DNA of 64,000 nucleotides from contig FJOG01000009.1 in NCBI GenBank assembly GCA_900073065.1, forward strand, positions 1,070,267-1,134,266, written 5' to 3'. Made by a program: the position numbers and the translations under genes. Source of the DNA: Phialocephala subalpina (Eukaryota > Ascomycota > Leotiomycetes > Helotiales > Mollisiaceae). Below, piece by piece: positions 36,053 through 47,786 of the stretch (within the stretch, counting starts at the first letter, position 1; the number at the start of each line of letters is the position of its first letter). The notes under the pieces are model-generated. The model worked only from the letters and a program-made list of their open reading frames with translations, was not told where the DNA came from and made no database searches.

Positions 36053-38357
36053 CTTGGGGTTTGTCTGATGGAGATTGACAGGATGGGTCATCAGTTGTAA
36101 GTGGTAAATAGGTCAAGACTTGTGTCTCAGACTCTCATTTCTTTTTTGTCTTCTTGAACATTGAATATTGCTTTGAAAGATGGGGTCCATACCTACTGAT
36201 AAGAGGAGGTTGGGTTATTGTGGCTTGACTAGCGAAAATCATCACCGTGACCAGCAAGCACTTCTTTCCTCAACAATCCTCAACTCACACTTGTCGAGCA
36301 TGCTTGCTGGACAAGAACAATTGACTTTATCGCATGTTTTCTGGTCGGAGAATTTCATTCCAAACAACCCGAGATCCTGGAAACCAACTTCTCATATATA
36401 TTGTTTTCATTATTGCCAGGCTTCAAGTGGAACCTCCGCAGTCCTGAAGAGTGTCAAGTTTGGAGTTCTCGGAGGCAACTCATCCTCAACCTGGCATGGC
36501 CATCTTCAATCATGAGATGGAATCCTTCATGGCATGCGCCGGAGACGGCAGCGGAATCTTCAATTCCGTGCGAGCAGTCATTCTGATACCGTAAATGCTA
36601 TGGTACACTTGGCGCCGAAGTTCTCAGCAGCTTTCTGACCCATTGAAGCCGAGAGCAACATCTCATAAACTTGCTCAGTTTTCTTCTCGGAAGTCAAATA
36701 TACTCATACTTTTTCACATGACCGGGAGTCTTTGAAGCACTGTACGACTCAGAGGTCTGCTACCCGTGCGATGCCATAGACTTCGCGTTAGCCGAGGACA
36801 ATATCTGGTGCTCTTGCGCGATTCACAAGGAAGCGTTTTATATATGCTTTCTTTATACTGAGTGTGCACGTTCATGCTCTTTTATGTGATCTGATATTTG
36901 AAGCATGGTGAGCGTTAGCAGGCATATCTTCGCCGGTTCTGAGCAGAACAGATCGACCACTACCAACGACACTGGACGAGTGTTTTCAGAACGCTTTGTA
37001 CATGAGATGATAAGCTTGATGGTATGAGGTTATCAGCATTATAGTTTACCACATCATCACGAAGCCTGGTACGAATCCCAATCGTCGCTTTCGCATATGC
37101 TCGGGTTTCTGTCATCATTGTAATGAGATACCGATGCCGTTCTCGGACATTGATGAGACTGTTTGCATGATTCTCTGAAAACCAGACGGGATGGTGTTTT
37201 GATGTTATTGTGGCGTGCTGTGGTTTTGGTTTGGTAACCCTAACGTGCCGCCAAAACCTTCCATCCAGCACGACGTCTGGTTTGCCTTCTCGTAGCAATC
37301 CGAATGCCTCTCATTCGCCGCAACAAGCTGTTGACCAGACATACGGCGCATCTCATTCGTTGCAGCGGGATGGCCCTTTATCCGCTGCCGGATCGTGGGA
37401 GATCTGGCCTGGTCTGGTGGCTGTGGAATCTGGAGTGTCTGGTCGTACGCACAGACAAGCACCCTGAAACAGGGGAGCAAGGCCCGAAACGCATGCCTGT
37501 CTCGCCTTTCCCAGATGCATCGACATGCCTGTAATCGTCCGCCATGCATCATCAACACCGCGACTTCCTCACCCAAATGGTCCAAACCAGCGCACGCAAA
37601 GCCTGAACAGCTCCTCTCTTGGCACCTCAGTTGAGGCTTTGCTCTCCCACCGCCCTTGCAAGAGGCGCTCCACGATGCATCCACTCACCCTGCACTGCAC
37701 CAGTCTTCACAATGCTTGATCCTGCGTGATGATCGACCCGCAAGATTCGTTCCACCGTTACGCCGTTTCTTCTTCGCGAGGCTTTTCGAGGGCCTGCGCC
37801 TGCTCGTGGTGCGAGGTCTCGGATCACCACCACTGCAGTCACAGCTTGGTCTAGAGAAGCTTGTGCCGGGGTGTTGCATGTACTGTACCAATCCTGCGTG
37901 TCGTGACTTTATGTGCTAAGAGTTCCAGTCCACGGCCCACTATGGCACGAACCAGAAGGACCCCCTCCGTGCGTCTGGCGTCTTGCGTCCACACTCGCAC
38001 TCTGAGGCTGGACCTAAGCCTGAGACCCTCTTCTTCCTCATAGACTCTCGCTTCCCACGCATGCCGACTCCTGGTGTCCACCTGGCTGTGGCGTCTTGAA
38101 GACCGGCGCCGATCGTCAAATCTGATACATTCTTTCCTCCTCCTACTCCTCCTCCTCCTGGATCTTCTTCCACCTTTCTTCTTCTCACGACTGGTTCGTG
38201 ATTTTCATTCTTGGGTTGGTTTTTTGGCTAGGAGTGGTAGAGATTTGCACCCATTACCTTCTATCGGCTGGTCTATCTTCAACACACCACACTTTATGCT
38301 GGACATCTCTTACGATCTGGCGGACGACGACAAGGGCCATTGAGTGCCTGGCAGAGG
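36053..38357. other. Long intergenic region, no supported gene
   Basis: About 2.3 kb. The part at 37200-38100 is GC-richer and has overlapping open frames on both strands, none with a domain or convincing start. A C/T-rich tract (TCCTCC repeats, 38135-38185) precedes the next gene and may be part of its promoter. A single TAACCCTAA-like word at 37236 is not a telomere repeat. Confidence 0.4.
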
Positions 38358-40354
38358 ATGAATACGACAATGGCACCAATGGATCAGTTACGGCAGCCCA
38401 CTTTGGAGGAATTGAGACGACGGCATGTCCCAATAGACGAAGCACGATTACGGAGGAGAGATGGGGATGGTAAAGGAAATGGGAATGGCAAGGGAAGTGG
38501 AGGGAAGAGAGACGGAGGGGAAGATGATAGCAGTGGGGGAGGAGGTGGCGGCAGCGGAGGAGGAGATGGTGGAGGAGGAAATGGGAATGGAGGAAACTCG
38601 GATTCGAATGACAATGGCGACGGAGGGAAGAGCAACAATGGCAAAAATGGAAGCGGAAACAATAACCAGAAGCCCAAGAGCAGTCCCCAAGTGGCAGAAG
38701 CCCCTCCTTCACCACCGCCGCCTTCCTTCCCTTTAAGTGCTGCAACTTCAGCTACACCTACGACGATTGTCCTGATCTCGACAACGACTGCCCCGCCTCA
38801 GGTCTCGACGACAACAGCTATTGCGGTACCAGCAGCAGCGAGTTTGTCATCGAGTGTAGGGTCACCCATGTGTGAAATATCATTTCAAATGACTAACATA
38901 TCCAGACCTCCATCTCAACCTTCTTTCCTGCTACTACTCCTATTGCTACTACAACACCATTTCCCTTACTGCCCTCCTCCGCCTTCAGCGATCCTCCACC
39001 ATCCTCGAGCCAACCCCGGAAAGGTGTCTCAGATGATCCCGACTTTCCTCCTCCTACCAAGAGTCCCAAAACCGTGACAGCTACTGCCACAACATCAATG
39101 TGGCTCATCCCCGAGTCGATAGTTGCGTCTCCTACGCCAACGTCATCAGGGAACAGTTCCAAGGGCAGCAGCAATCACCACAACAACGACAATGGCAAGC
39201 ACAACAATCCAAACTTGACGCCCACAGCCCAACACCTTCTCATTGCAGCTGGAGCCATAGGTAACTACTTGGACCAATATACGAGTGCGATTGACTGACT
39301 CTTTGCAGGTGCCTTCATCATGGTTATAGCGGGGCTGTATTTCCTAACGAGGATGCGAAAGATAGACCTTCTCGCATACTTCCGGGACCGCACGTTCCGC
39401 AAAGGTGGAGCTCGTGGATGGTACGGATGGAGGAGACGAGAAGAAGACTACACCTCAGATCCTCCCCCAAAATACTCTGGTGAAGAATACCCATACGAGA
39501 AGAGTATCCCCACCCAACAAACAGTTGACGCCTTCTATAAACCAACAGCTGTACCGAAAATGGCAACACCAGCATCATCCGCCAATGCCCTAGAACGATC
39601 GGATTCTGGACGTCAAGACATGGTCCGTGAAGCATTGTTGGATAACCCCGAACCCTTCGCAACAACAGCAGCTCCGCAGCCTGCAGTGCTCTCAGCAACT
39701 GAGAACTTCTATGGCGTTGCCGCCCAACCTACTTCCCTTTCTCGCCTACCTGGCACTCAAAGCACTACCGTCTCTCAGCCAAATTCAAATTACAACAATA
39801 CTGGCACACAAAACACCTTCCTGACAATGAGGACGCAAGATGCATATGATCCAAATCAGAGAGAACCAAACCATCTTAGCTACCTCTCGTCGCTGTCATC
39901 TGGTTTCGGCGACGGTCTCATCATGCCTGAACCAACTGTGGTTGGTGCAGGGCGACAGAGCTATCGTCAATCCAAGGCTCCTGGCACTGGAAGATTCTCC
40001 TGGATGACATCCAATCGAGGGACCATGGCCGGACCTCCAGCACCATATGGAGATAGAGACACTGTATACACAACAGCCTCTATCGAGTCCGCGCCAAGAT
40101 TCAGGACCGTCAACTCGTGGGTCGCTCAACAAGCTGGACGGGTAGAACGTCAACAGCAGAGTGATCAGGAAGTTCCAGCAATGCCTCCGATTCCAGCGCC
40201 TCTCCAGGCCCAAAACACTGGAGCTGGGTCTGATCATCGAAGGAATCCGAGCGAGAACCCTGCATTCAAAGCCCACCCAGGAGACGAGATCGAGATAGGC
40301 AGAGGGTCCAGAGTGCCGTCTAGCATTTTGGACAGGAAGATTGGTATTAATTAG
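38358..40354 (+). CDS. Single-pass membrane protein with Gly/Asn-rich and Ser/Thr/Pro-rich ectodomain
   Basis: Model join(38358..38855, 38906..39260, 39309..40354), 632 aa. The N-terminal third is Gly/Asn/Asp-rich and then Pro/Ser/Thr-rich, with no signal peptide visible at this start. A single hydrophobic segment, HLLIAAGAIGAFIMVIAGLYFL, is assembled across the last intron and followed by basic residues (TRMRKIDLLAYFRDR). The cytoplasmic tail ends in a compact conserved-looking block (RFRTVNSWVAQQAGRVE... FKAHPGDEIEIGRGSRVPSS). This layout resembles fungal membrane sensors or mucin-like surface proteins; no defined family is recognised. An upstream exon with a signal peptide may be missing from the model. 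Confidence 0.7.
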
Positions 40355-41083
40355 GGTGTTCACGAGACCATGCTTTTTGACGCTGGACTCGGTTCGTGTA
40401 TATATCCATTGACGTCGCCGGGCCTGGTGCCTTGGTAGACCAAAAATTCGGCATAGCGTGGGAGTTGTTGGAGAGGCGAGGATGAATATTTAATGTCCAA
40501 ATGACTTGAAGTGTAAGGAAGATCCAGATGTATCTTACCAAGAGACTGAATATATCAAAGTCTTCAACTAGTATCCTCTTGGCTCGTGAATCATAATCTT
40601 CGGAGGTACTCGGTAGTGTCACAAAAATTCACAGGGTAGGCTAACCGTGAGGTTACTTTGTGATTTAATCAACACAGCCCAGTGTCAAAACCTTCAGCTT
40701 AAAATGGCGGTGTCTTGAGCTCGTAGCATGTGGTACTCCCAAGACGACGAGAGTTTATTGGCTGCTGAGTAAAAACACGTGCTACCCCCTCGACTTCATG
40801 CGAAAGGCTGCTAAAAATAGCCTCCGATTCAATACCCTCAAGACAAGACTCAGCCTCACCTACACGCATACATTCTTGAGCTCGCCAGTCCCGCGAACTG
40901 CGCAATCACTGCCAAGCAACCTTCTTCCTCTCTGCTATATCGATTATGATCTTCGACCTTAATCAATACTGCACGAACACTTCACTAACATAACAAAAAC
41001 AAGCTTGCCACTTCATCAGCCTTCCCGACCTTTCCTTGATACTCGAAACACAAACCTTGCTGCTACTGCAGCCTCAAGCCAAG
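40355..41083. other. Intergenic promoter region
   Basis: Lies between two plus-strand genes. It ends in a pyrimidine-rich, AAC-rich leader before the next start. No gene seen. Confidence 0.35.
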
Positions 41084-42526
41084 ATGCTGGACGAGAACTT
41101 GCCAACCTTCTTCTTGAAGCCTTCTTCGGACAATCCTCTATCGAGTACCATCTACCTGAGCGAACACGGCTCAGAGCTTCAGCCAGAATACATCTTACGA
41201 CGTCCAGATCCGAAGCTTCCTGGCTCCAAGAACTGCTACGCGGTAGCTCTGTACGATTCCTACAACCCAGAAGTCCTATACGCAGAAGTTCTAGTACAGC
41301 CAGAGTGGCAGCAGCCTACCCTCTCCGCGGCAGAGATCCGAGCACAGAATGGCATACCCCCACCACCAATACCGATTGTGCCGAACCAGTTTGCAATCCA
41401 GCTCTACAATCCCGATCAACAGGTCATAATTAGGCAGATTCCAGGCACAACATTCACGCCGGCACATTGGGAGTTTGAGATGCCACAGACTAGCTTTCGA
41501 ACACCATCAGCCTCAGCACTTGACAGAAGTCAGAATGACCCCGCAGCCTCTGACATCACGCCAAAGATTAGTTTCAAGTGGAAGAGGGATGGGAAGCTAT
41601 CAAAGGACATATCATGTTTCTTGTATGGGAAGTCGACAGATGGGAAGAAGAATAAGGACCCGGATATCGTGGTTGCCATGTACAAGAACAGCAACCTTAC
41701 AGTCTACCAACCGAATATGCACAGAGTGGAGGTCGAGGATACCAAGGGCTTGGAGGTTGTGCTGATATTGGGAGCTGCTGTTATCAAGGACATATTCTTC
41801 AACGCAAGCAGGGAATTGTTCAATATTGGAGCTCCAGGAGTAAATGCCCCTCCAATGAACACGAAACGGAAGAATAGCGGTCCTGTCATAGCTGGAAAAG
41901 CCTCCGCATCACCACCAGTCATGTCCGGCGGTATATTACCTACAACAAGAATTAACGTCCCAGCGTCACAAATCCGCCCTCCGCAAGCTCCTCTACACGC
42001 CCAACAAAACATCTCCCGCCCACCAGCCGCCGACCCCCGCACACAATGGGAAATCGACACCGAAACCGAAAGACTAAAGAGAATCGTCTCGGCTGAAGAA
42101 AAAGCTCGAGCGAGAGCAGACCGAGAAGAAGAGAAACGAATCAGGAAAATGCTTGAGCAAGAAGAGAAAGAGGCTCGTAGACGTCAAGCTGAAGTTGATA
42201 AAGAGACTGAGAGGCTGAGGAAGCAGTATGGTGTTCCTGCTGCTAATCCGGGACCGAGTGTTTCGTTCGCTCCAGCGTTGCCGCAGAGACAGCAGCAGCC
42301 GAGTATGCCGCAGTGGCAGAGTGCTCCGCATTCTCAAGCGCCTCCTGTAATAAGACCACAGAGCACGCCTGGTGGACCGGGGCCTTCCGTTAATACTTGG
42401 TTGCAAAGACCGCAAGCCCAGGGATCGCCGTATCTTCAAGCTCCTGGGAACGGAACGGCCAGTTCTAGCGGGTTCTTCGGATTAGGAGGGAAGAAGGTGC
42501 AGAAGAAGAGGTCAGTGTTTTTCTGA
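41084..42526 (+). CDS. Protein of unknown function with N-terminal globular domain and C-terminal coiled coil
   Basis: Intron-free 480-aa frame; the ATG at 41084 (MLDENLPTFFLKPSS) is preferred because the longer frame opens only with TTG. Residues about 1-250 look globular: beta-strand-rich, with ISFKWKRDGKLSKDISCFLY, DIVVAMYKN and LEVVLILGAAVIKDIFF, somewhat like lipid- or membrane-binding beta folds, though no family is identified. A charged coiled coil (ETERLKRIVSAEEKARARAD to about 390) follows, then a Pro/Gln-rich tail ending in a basic KKVQKKRSVFF. I infer a conserved fungal protein, possibly membrane-associated. Confidence 0.75.
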   Translation: MLDENLPTFFLKPSSDNPLSSTIYLSEHGSELQPEYILRRPDPKLPGSKNCYAVALYDSYNPEVLYAEVLVQPEWQQPTLSAAEIRAQNGIPPPPIPIVPNQFAIQLYNPDQQVIIRQIPGTTFTPAHWEFEMPQTSFRTPSASALDRSQNDPAASDITPKISFKWKRDGKLSKDISCFLYGKSTDGKKNKDPDIVVAMYKNSNLTVYQPNMHRVEVEDTKGLEVVLILGAAVIKDIFFNASRELFNIGAPGVNAPPMNTKRKNSGPVIAGKASASPPVMSGGILPTTRINVPASQIRPPQAPLHAQQNISRPPAADPRTQWEIDTETERLKRIVSAEEKARARADREEEKRIRKMLEQEEKEARRRQAEVDKETERLRKQYGVPAANPGPSVSFAPALPQRQQQPSMPQWQSAPHSQAPPVIRPQSTPGGPGPSVNTWLQRPQAQGSPYLQAPGNGTASSSGFFGLGGKKVQKKRSVFF

Positions 42527-43275
42527 TTGATGTGATGATACCAGCGAATTCATATGGGTGGCGCTTTTTAAATTGCATAGAGAGGAGTTTGGGACAATTT
42601 CACTATGTGGCATTGTCAATGAGTATGAGGAACGAGACGATGATCACGGCTAAGAATCGTCGTACTTTATGAAGATATGAAATTAAAAATAAAGAACATT
42701 CTGAATTTACGTTCAAGGTGGTTGCTCTCCAGTCTCATCCTTTTTCTGAATTTCACAGCGATCTTGGGTTTAATCAAGATCTGGTTGGCCCTGCAAGCTG
42801 AGTTGTAGCGAATAAGGAAGGAACCTTGGAGGGCTACGAAGTGTGGCAAGACTTTTTTCATCCTCCAATGTTGGAAGGAGAAACCGACATTTACCTTTTG
42901 CAAAATGAGATGAAATGAACTCTAGCTTTCCTCTGCGCAATTTCTCTAGGTACCTAAATGAAAACAAGATTTCGAGTACTGTCATTAGGTCGGAACTTCT
43001 ACACGACTTCTTGCAAGATCCAATATCAAAAACAGACCGAAATATGTTGACAGGAGTAACTAAAGGGAGGGACAATGTTCTAAAGAAAACTCATGGTGCT
43101 TGTTCACTTATCATAGTAAAAAGAAGTGTCATGTAAGTATTGGCTTCTTGCGTATCTATTCGTATCGTAACATCGATATTTTCCCATCATCATACCTGCA
43201 CACCATGTACGCGCTTTCCCACCGAATCTCCAACGCCAATAATGCATGCTATGTATGCCACCTTTTGATCAGCAA
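42527..43275. other. Convergent intergenic region
   Basis: Holds two 3' ends. No supported gene or repeat. Confidence 0.35.
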
Positions 43276-46200
43276 TCAACTGAGATCAAATCCTGCCCCA
43301 GAATTGACCGCATAAAGCAACTTCTCCCGTAAAATAGCTTCGGTAGAGTACCGTGGGAGCTTCAACAAATTGACGCAAGTACTGGTGCTCGGCAATCGTG
43401 TCTCATCGCTGCTAGCATCTCGAATACTGAATCTGGGGTTCAGCTGTGAGAAGCCGAGAAGAGGTGCCCGTGGAGTCGAGGTGACGTATTTGAGGACTTT
43501 CCTGCGGTCTGAGTCGTCTAGAGCTTTCATTACCTTCCAGAAGAGCTGGATAGTTGGATGCTCTTGGTTATCATCACCGATCACGTAGATTCCGCCGTAG
43601 AGGGTGTTCTGTCTCAGATCCTCGACATCAATCTCAGAAGAGTCTCCACCAATCAGGGTTTGCAACTCTGCCTGATTGAACATTGACAGCCATGACGGAT
43701 TGACAATCTCACTTAGACCTTTGAGGAAGGCACGGGTTTGGCGTTGAGGTTGTACTAGCAACCGATGTCGAGCGACACTCGCCAAATAGAGCAGTCGATT
43801 CTCATTTGTGACGGACATGTTTGACCCATTGGGCAGAAGCTCCCTCTCGATAGTTTGTGTTGGTGCTCCAGGCAATGATATAGTATCCGTAATTGTGAAG
43901 TCGAGCCCGAAGTCTTCAACATTGCCAGGGAAGCTCTTCAGCTTCAACAGACCTTGATAAAGTCCTTCGTCAAGATCTCGCAGGTCGTTGATGTTGGCGC
44001 GATACCCTGATTCCGAACCAGCCGCAGCCTTGAATGTAGCCCATTTGAGAAGAAAAAAGCCTGCGAATCCAATATCGACCAAGATGCCCTCGTAGAGGCA
44101 CTTTCCGACGATCCGTCCGAGAAACTCGTAATGCTTCAAAAGTTCGGTGATGTTCTCTCGCCACTCTGACGATGATTCTCTCAATCCAGCTTGTTTCAAC
44201 AACTCCTGTCGCTCGTCTACTGCCCCTGGATTTGGATACAGCAAGTTTTGGTCATTTGTTATGAACAAGTTCGGGCCATCCTCAGAGCGGAATGCTTCGT
44301 TGGTCACGCTCGTCAAAAATTCCTTCGTCACACCGCCACCGTCGATGCCGGCTTCGATCGTGTCGAATTGGTCGACGAAGGTAATCTGGATAGGTTCTTT
44401 TAATCCTTCTCCCAATTCGTAGAATTGCTCGTACGCATCTTCAAAGATCTGATCTCTCCTAATCTTGGCATGGTGTTTGCCCAGAAGTTCTTGACCCATC
44501 GTTCGACTGTTCCTGGGAGTCATATGGGCTTGCTGTATGATAGACATGCGCCATATATCCGGATCAACATTACCACCTCGCCTGCGAAACTGGTCGCGAA
44601 GGACAAATTCACGAAAGACCTGAACACGAGTCTCGAAGGGAATCACGAAGGGCATGTTCTGAAGCACCTCAAGCCTAGGGCCTACTGCTGCAAGGAGTTT
44701 TTGACGAGCAGTTTTTTGCTGTTGTCTCTTGAGATTCTCAATCTGGCGGGCACGCCGATCTCTCGCCATGCCGATAAGGCCAGCGCTACCTCTGTCAATG
44801 AGAGGCTCGTTATCGACTTCTTCTTCTTCTTCGCCTTCTTCCCCGATCTCATGCTGTCTTTCTTCTTCCGCAACCACTGCTGGTATGAACCCTTCCATGT
44901 CAAATCGGGACGTCATGAGCCAATGATCCTTGGGTAGGAATCTACGCCTCGAGTTTCGTTCGTACAGCATACGCATAGCGCCAGTAACGATTGTCCTAAC
45001 GTACTCGAAGGTCATCCCCGCGATCCCAGCGAACGGTCGACTTGACATAGATTTGGCAACTGTTGCCGACTCCGACGACTGGAACCTTGTAGAAGGGGTA
45101 CTCGTGCCAAAGTAGGACCCAAGACTACTTTCGCCGGTGGACTTCCCATCTCCCGAAAGCTCTGCAGCATTGTAATATGTGGTGAAAGCCAGATTCTTCA
45201 AGAAAATGGTGAGATGTTTGACGTCCTCGATAGGAAGAGCACTTTCGCGGATTCGAGTGACCGGCCCGTCTTGTTGGCCCAGTCTGAGTTTGCTCCCACT
45301 CAGGAACTCTTCGTCGTCCGTGAACCGGAGGACGAAAGTATAGAGCTCAAGGAAAAGTAAAATGGTTCGCCACTCGCGGTCTCTGGTAGTATCGGCCGAG
45401 GACACAACTGATGCTGGTTGTGTCTGAGGTCTTAGTAATGTTAAAGCAGCTTTAGAGTCAGCTGTGATGACCGAAAATGTGTTGGTCAAGCTCATAGCTT
45501 GCCAGAAGAATTTTAAGGCGGGGATTTGACTGCCTTTGAGTGTAGTCATCGATCCATAATATAGCCACATTCGAATCTCATCACCACGCCGCGGGAAAAT
45601 TCTTAACAGAGTGAGTGCATAGCTCGCCAGGAAGCTAGCGTCTTCCTCTCCTGCAGCAGAAGCCTTGGCGTGGTCGATGTTGAACTTCTTCAACAAGCCT
45701 GAAATGCTTGATTGATTGACGAGAGAAAGAAGCTCATCCTTTATGAAGGTAGGAAGTGGCGAGGGGGCGAGAGCCTCTCCATCTCCATCTTCGGCGATCT
45801 CCTGTAGAACGTCGGGGTCCCCTACATCAATGCGGCTTATGATGTCTCCCGAACAGCTAGATAGCTGCAAGGATAGGGCTTTTAGGTACTCCGGTTCCTG
45901 ACTGTCCCGATGTTGAAGACGATGTAACGAAATGAAATGTGCTAGTAGCCATAGCTTTCGATCGCCGTCAATGAAGTCCACAAGATTTGATGTCGACTCC
46001 CAGGCAGAAGATAACAGAGCAGTCGACAGCAGAGATACATTTACGATGCTGGCTAGTCCGTCGAGAAGGCCTCGTTGGGTGGTTAAGCTGGGCGTAGTCA
46101 AGAAGTTCAAGGCAAATGCTGAATATGCTTCAATCGTTGTGTCACCTATACTGCTGTTAGTATTCTGTATTTCAACATGTTTGTGGAGAATTAACCATGT

Positions 46201-46936
46201 CTGTTCTTCTCGATTTGTTCCACCAAGGGTATTCTGACTGCAGTTAGGAACAAATTTTCATCTAGTTCCGAAGTCTGGCTGTTGGCCAGAAGTGTTGATA
46301 GGTATGTGTAGTAGCTTCGTGATATGCGAGAGAATAGCTTAGGCTCTTGATTGACCGTTGCAACCAGTAGTTGAAGGAGGGTGGTGGAACAGAGTGGCAG
46401 AGAACTATCTGAAAGTTAGCATATTTGCGACACAATCTGGGATACTGAAGCGTCACTTACGTTTGCAAGGCCTCCACGGTGACGAGTGCAAGTTGAGCAA
46501 GTAATGGCTGGACATCTTTTCGAGCCAAAAAGGCTTCATAACCAAGGTTGGCTATTCTTGAACTTAGATTCGTCAACCTTTCGAGGTCGTCTCTTCTTCT
46601 TGAGTTGAAGAAAGCTACCAGGAGCCTGGCCTGTTCAACAGATACCGAACCCTCTGCTGAACCCTCTGCTTGTACGCCATCCCACAATACTCGTCTTTCC
46701 TCTGCCAACTCTTTCCTAATTTTATGCCCCCGCCACACTCGCTGTATCCTCTTGGACGCATTCAACCGTTCCCTCTCTCGCTGTCGTTGCTGCCGCTCTT
46801 GTTTGGCGTGTGCCACAGTCTTCTGGGTCCCAGAGGCTGAAGGTGCGAACGGATTTGCAGCAAACGGGTTGACATTTTGGCCAGAGAGATTGACCTGTCG
46901 TGGACGACGAGAACTGCCACTGAAAGTCTGAAACAT
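43276..46936 (-). CDS. HUL5: HECT E3 ubiquitin ligase, Hul5/UBE3C family
   Basis: Model complement(join(43276..46145, 46196..46404, 46461..46936)), 1184 aa. Hul5 is a proteasome-associated ligase that extends ubiquitin chains and acts on misfolded proteins. An IQ-like motif (RIQRVWRGHKIRKEL, 63-77) sits in the N-terminus, as in UBE3B/C and Hul5. Middle helical repeats lead to the C-terminal HECT domain: FDTIEAGIDGGGVTKEFL marks its start and STCVNLLKLP carries the catalytic Cys at about 1152, with the standard ending GAGFDLS. For exon 2 the acceptor GATAG is required; the CAG three bases earlier would give an immediate stop. It is divergent from PAB1 across 850 bp. Confidence 0.93.
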
Positions 46937-47660
46937 TTCTCACGATTTCTTTCTGTTCGCCGCCGTCATGGACTGAGCTTTATCGTCGTCGAAGAGGCAT
47001 GCCGATATCCAGGATTGCTCCCAACTTCTGAGGTGTTGACTGGGGCAAAATAGATTTGAAGAACCAGGAACAACCCGAGAACCCTACCTCGGATCAGGGA
47101 CTTTCTTCGATGTGTTTCTGTGCTGTGCAGCCTGACACTTCTTCGGGATTACTTCAATGATTTATCACGTTCCATCCTAGACAGCCTTCCGCGGCCTGCT
47201 ATCGCCATCGAAGCCCTATTAGTAAGGCTGCAAGCCTTGTCATTTGGCGCTAGAAGGCGCTAACCCGCTTCGAGAATGAGCCACAAAATTTCGAGATGCT
47301 CCTTCCTGGCGCGCATGATATTGAAATCTTTCTTTTACAACCCAAACCACCATCACAAACCCTTTGACTGCGCGGAACAAGTACGACATTTCGTGCTTTT
47401 TTCGTTCTTCTCGCCCTCTTCTTTCAGAAAATCCTCTTAAAGAGACAAAAAAAACTTGAAAACCCCATAAAAATCCACAGATTCACGTTCGGTTTTCTCG
47501 ACTGCCTACGACGAATTCACCTTTCCCAAGCCTCTACCATTTGTGCCGACATCCTAACCCGATCTTCGCACATACTTTCAGATTCAGTTCTGTACAGTTC
47601 CATCCAAAGGACATAGCAACTGTTCCACACGCTCACTTGAAAGGCATCTCGACGTAATAG
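46937..47660. promoter_or_regulatory. Shared divergent promoter of HUL5 and PAB1
   Basis: The region between the two divergent start codons. It includes an A8 run at about 47446-47454 and a further A-rich stretch just after it, in what is probably the PAB1 5' leader. Pab1 proteins in other eukaryotes repress their own mRNA through A-rich leaders; the same here is inference. Confidence 0.4.
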
Positions 47661-47769
47661 GTACGGTTGGCTTCTTCTTTATTTAAATGGTCGCGCGAAG
47701 TCTTCGACACGGATGCGCGTGCTGCGTATCTCAAAAATTTCTACGCGCACGTAGCTGACATATTCACAG
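47661..47769 (+). promoter_or_regulatory. Probable intron in the PAB1 5' leader, containing a uORF
   Basis: GTACGG at 47661 and TTCACAG ending at 47769 bound a possible 109-nt leader intron, 17 nt before the PAB1 ATG. If unspliced, it contains a 23-codon upstream ORF (ATG 47687 to TGA 47758). Splicing would remove it. No branch site is clear, so confidence is moderate. Confidence 0.4.
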
Positions 47770-47786
47770 CATCAGATTTATTCACC

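Noticed and set aside
37234..37246. Telomere-like TAACCCTAA
   Set aside because: A single unit inside unique sequence, not an array.
37205..37684. 159-codon minus-strand frame with mirror frames on the plus strand
   Set aside because: It arises in a GC-richer patch with few stops in several frames; no domain, start or splice signals.
47667..47786. N-terminal extension of Pab1 in the open frame upstream of its ATG
   Set aside because: It begins with TTG, lies within a probable leader intron, and is unlike known Pab1 N-termini.
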